A stretch of 5,512 nt of DNA. Source: Candidatus Woesearchaeota archaeon. GTDB taxonomy: Archaea; Nanobdellota; Nanobdellia; Woesearchaeales; UBA525. Numbering within the stretch: the stretch's first letter is position 1; the number at the start of each line of letters is the position of its first letter. The stretch is taken from the NCBI GenBank assembly GCA_013331575.1, contig DUGD01000042.1:13042-18553 (forward strand), read 5' to 3'. This document shows positions 4,267 through 5,512 of the stretch, in pieces. The position numbers and the translations under genes are program-made. Under the pieces are notes generated by a model that did not search any database, was not told where the DNA came from, and saw only the letters and a program-made list of their open reading frames with translations.

Positions 4267-5115
4267 CTTGAACATGTGATAGAACGCTTCGAAGATGGGG
4301 GTGTTCGTGCTCACGCTGATGAAGCTGGCGCTGTGGCGTTCGCATAGCTCTTTGAGCTTCGCGATGTGCTCCTCAAGCCTCTGTTGATAGGTGTTCTTCA
4401 TGCGCATGCTCACGAACGTGCGCATCTTCGCTTGCGTCTCGGCATCCTCGAGGATGACATCGCCCGAGAGCGCGAGGTCGCGTTCCTCGATATCGAGGAC
4501 CTGGATGAGATAGACCTGGCTCTTGTGGTATCGTCCGATGACCTCCTCCACCTCGTCGAGATCATAGAGGAAGTCGCTGATGAAGACGATCATGGATCTG
4601 CTCGTGATGTGCTTGCGGTACTCATCCATGGATTGGAGGAAGTTGGATTTCCCCTCGATACGCAAGGAACCCATGTAATCGAAGAGGTATGCCAGGTTGG
4701 ATGCGCCCTTCTTTGCCTTGAACGCGTTGACGTGTTCGGTGAAGACGCTCATGTTGAAGCGTTCGTTGTTGCGGTACGCGATGTAGGCGAAACCAAGGCC
4801 CACTTGCGCGGCGTACTCGAACTTGGTTGTCTTCTTGCCGAAGTTCATGGATGCAGAGCTATCGACGAGAATGTGGACCACGAGGTTCCTCTCCGCTTCG
4901 AATCGTCGGATGTAGAACTTGTCGGTGCGCGCGTAGATACGCCAGTCGATGTGGCGGAAGTCGTCGCCGGGAGAGTATGGCTTGAAATCCTGGAATATGA
5001 GACCTTGTCCGCCGTGGCTCGCCTGATGCGCTCCTTGTCTATCCGCATAGATCCTTTTCTTGAGGATGATCTGCAAGCGATCGAGGCTCTTGAGGAATTC
5101 GGTGTCGATGGGCAT
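4264..5115 (-). CDS. DUF58 protein with von Willebrand A-like domain
   Basis: The 283-residue protein is a DUF58 member of usual length. Residues 48-77 hold the family signature (SPGDDFRHIDW, YARTDKFYIRRFEAER). Next is a vWA-type fold with the MIDAS metal site DSSAS at 85-89 and a second acidic strand IVFISDF at 176-182 (Asp181). DUF58 proteins are typically encoded beside MoxR AAA+ ATPases and are thought to work with them as a chaperone or maturation system, as the neighbouring moxR end supports. No membrane segment is seen, so it is probably cytoplasmic. The start at 5115 is chosen because MPIDTEFLKSLDRLQIILKK matches the family start and AAGGA lies five bases upstream. The frame stays open to 5289, but that 58-residue extension is arginine-rich and unlike the family. 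It is 261 bases from moxR, looser than the usual operon. Confidence 0.9.
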   Translation of the reverse strand: MPIDTEFLKSLDRLQIILKKRIYADRQGAHQASHGGQGLIFQDFKPYSPGDDFRHIDWRIYARTDKFYIRRFEAERNLVVHILVDSSASMNFGKKTTKFEYAAQVGLGFAYIAYRNNERFNMSVFTEHVNAFKAKKGASNLAYLFDYMGSLRIEGKSNFLQSMDEYRKHITSRSMIVFISDFLYDLDEVEEVIGRYHKSQVYLIQVLDIEERDLALSGDVILEDAETQAKMRTFVSMRMKNTYQQRLEEHIAKLKELCERHSASFISVSTNTPIFEAFYHMFK

Positions 5116-5120
5116 AGTGT

Positions 5121-5126
5121 TCCTTT
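5121..5126 (-). promoter_or_regulatory. Ribosome binding site deciding the DUF58 start
   Basis: AAAGGA on the minus strand lies five bases before the ATG at 5115. It supports that start over upstream in-frame ATGs. Confidence 0.55.
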
Positions 5127-5265
5127 CTGGCTCTTTTTCTTCGTGCCGCGGCGTTCTTGCTCTCGGACTGTCTCGGATCTCGCACAACGGCTTGCGCCGT
5201 ACTCGGTCCTCGGAATATGCGCCAAGGCGGCACTCGTTACTATTCATCCGCTGTTCAGCCACGTA
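5127..5265 (-). other. Possible structured leader of the DUF58 gene
   Basis: This GC-rich stretch upstream of DUF58 has no credible coding content. On the minus strand it holds CCGAG four times in two pairs (about 5162-5176 and 5203-5214). Between the pairs is the hairpin ACGGC-GCAA-GCCGT (5187-5200), whose GCAA loop is a stable GNRA tetraloop. A leader RNA or small RNA is possible; no TATA box is obvious. Confidence 0.25.
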
Positions 5266-5268
5266 TCT

Positions 5269-5324
5269 TAGTCGTCTACTACTCGCCACTAGTCGTTCAC
5301 TACAAGTTGCTAGTTATCTACTGT
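5269..5324. repeat. Three imperfect direct repeats with 21-bp spacing
   Basis: TAGTCGTCTACTAC (5269), TAGTCGTTCACTAC (5290) and TAGTTATCTACTGT (5311) start exactly 21 bases apart. The second matches the first at 12 of 14 positions and the third at 10 of 14. Two helical turns of spacing place all copies on one DNA face, as for cooperative regulator binding, and they lie between moxR and DUF58. Confidence 0.5.
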
Positions 5325-5361
5325 TAATCGTTAACGTTGATGCTGATAGTAATGTAACAAT

Positions 5362-5368
5362 AAAAAAA
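5362..5368 (-). terminator. T7 tract after moxR, probable archaeal terminator
   Basis: Seven T residues on the minus strand begin nine bases after the moxR stop, followed by ATTG. Archaeal termination often needs only such a T-tract, and no hairpin is seen. It suggests DUF58 is at least partly transcribed on its own. Confidence 0.5.
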
Positions 5369-5376
5369 TGAACCGC

Positions 5377-5512
5377 TTACTTCAGCAACTCCTTGATGAC
5401 GTCGTCGGACGTCTTGCCGGCGCGCTCTGCTTTGAAACTGAGCACGATGCGGTGGCGTAGTACAGGCAATGCCATCTCGTCGATATCTTTCGAGCTGACG
5501 AATTTGCGGCCG
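5377..5512 (-). CDS. moxR: MoxR-family AAA+ ATPase, C-terminal 44 residues
   Basis: The minus strand is open from the window edge to TAA at 5377-5379. It encodes GRKFVSSKDIDEMALPVLRH, then RIVLSFKAERAGKTSDDVIKELLK. This is the C-terminal lid of MoxR-family AAA+ ATPases, where a conserved segment of the pattern (A)LPVLRHRI...F.A...G...D.V...LL is typical. MoxR proteins are ATP-driven chaperone-like enzymes encoded next to DUF58 and vWA partners, and a DUF58 gene indeed follows on the same strand. The ATPase core with Walker motifs lies outside the window, so its intactness cannot be judged. Confidence 0.85.
   Translation of the reverse strand, partial: GRKFVSSKDIDEMALPVLRHRIVLSFKAERAGKTSDDVIKELLK

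Noticed and set aside
4112..4345. 77-codon minus-strand frame overlapping the end of DUF58
   Set aside because: Overlaps DUF58 and its terminator; His/Ser/Cys-rich composition without motifs.
4366..5271. Plus-strand frame of 301 codons opposite DUF58
   Set aside because: It mirrors the DUF58 gene, whose family motifs are unmistakable on the other strand; no SD site or known motif.
5116..5289. 58-residue N-terminal extension of DUF58
   Set aside because: Arginine-rich translation of repeated CCGAG-type sequence, not part of the family, and an SD site supports the ATG at 5115.

Overview
The window reads as archaeal DNA. AT-rich TATA boxes sit 26-27 bases upstream of four start codons, the spacing expected of leaderless archaeal mRNAs. 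A HerA-type ATPase is present, and genes that do have a Shine-Dalgarno (SD) site show AGGTGA, AAGGA or AAGGAGG. Small compact genes and many unrecognised small proteins suggest a DPANN-type or other poorly characterised archaeal lineage. That placement is an inference, because no rRNA or taxon-specific marker is present.

Layout. Positions 1-214 (-) hold the N-terminal 71 residues of an unrecognised protein. It diverges from an Mn-type superoxide dismutase at 346-963 (+), and one near-palindromic TATA box (236-245) lies between them. Convergent to the dismutase is an 85-aa, four-cysteine membrane protein (1064-1321, -). It diverges in turn from a stand-alone MazG-like nucleotide pyrophosphohydrolase (1413-1727, +). 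Both genes of that pair carry the same 9-base element between TATA box and start codon, forming an inverted repeat that suggests joint control. Positions 1776-2022 contain no convincing gene but are packed with consecutive hairpins, a candidate structured RNA. A HerA-like hexameric ATPase follows (2117-3640, +).

After herA lies the most unusual item: a complete tiny transcription unit on the minus strand (3743-3890). It has a near-consensus TATA box, a strong SD site, a 13-codon ORF encoding MAAKKKAAKKKKQ, and a hairpin plus T-tract terminator. Paired direct repeats lie upstream of its promoter. A gene-poor stretch then leads to a DUF58/vWA protein (4264-5115, -) and the C-terminal end of a MoxR AAA+ ATPase (5377-5512, -), a widespread gene pair. 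The 261 bases between these two hold a T7 tract, three 21-bp-spaced repeats and a small GNRA-type hairpin.

Functionally the window combines oxidative-stress defence (SOD), nucleotide-pool cleaning (MazG), DNA processing (HerA) and the MoxR/DUF58 chaperone-like module. The small transcription units look largely independent; only moxR/DUF58 resembles an ancestral operon.
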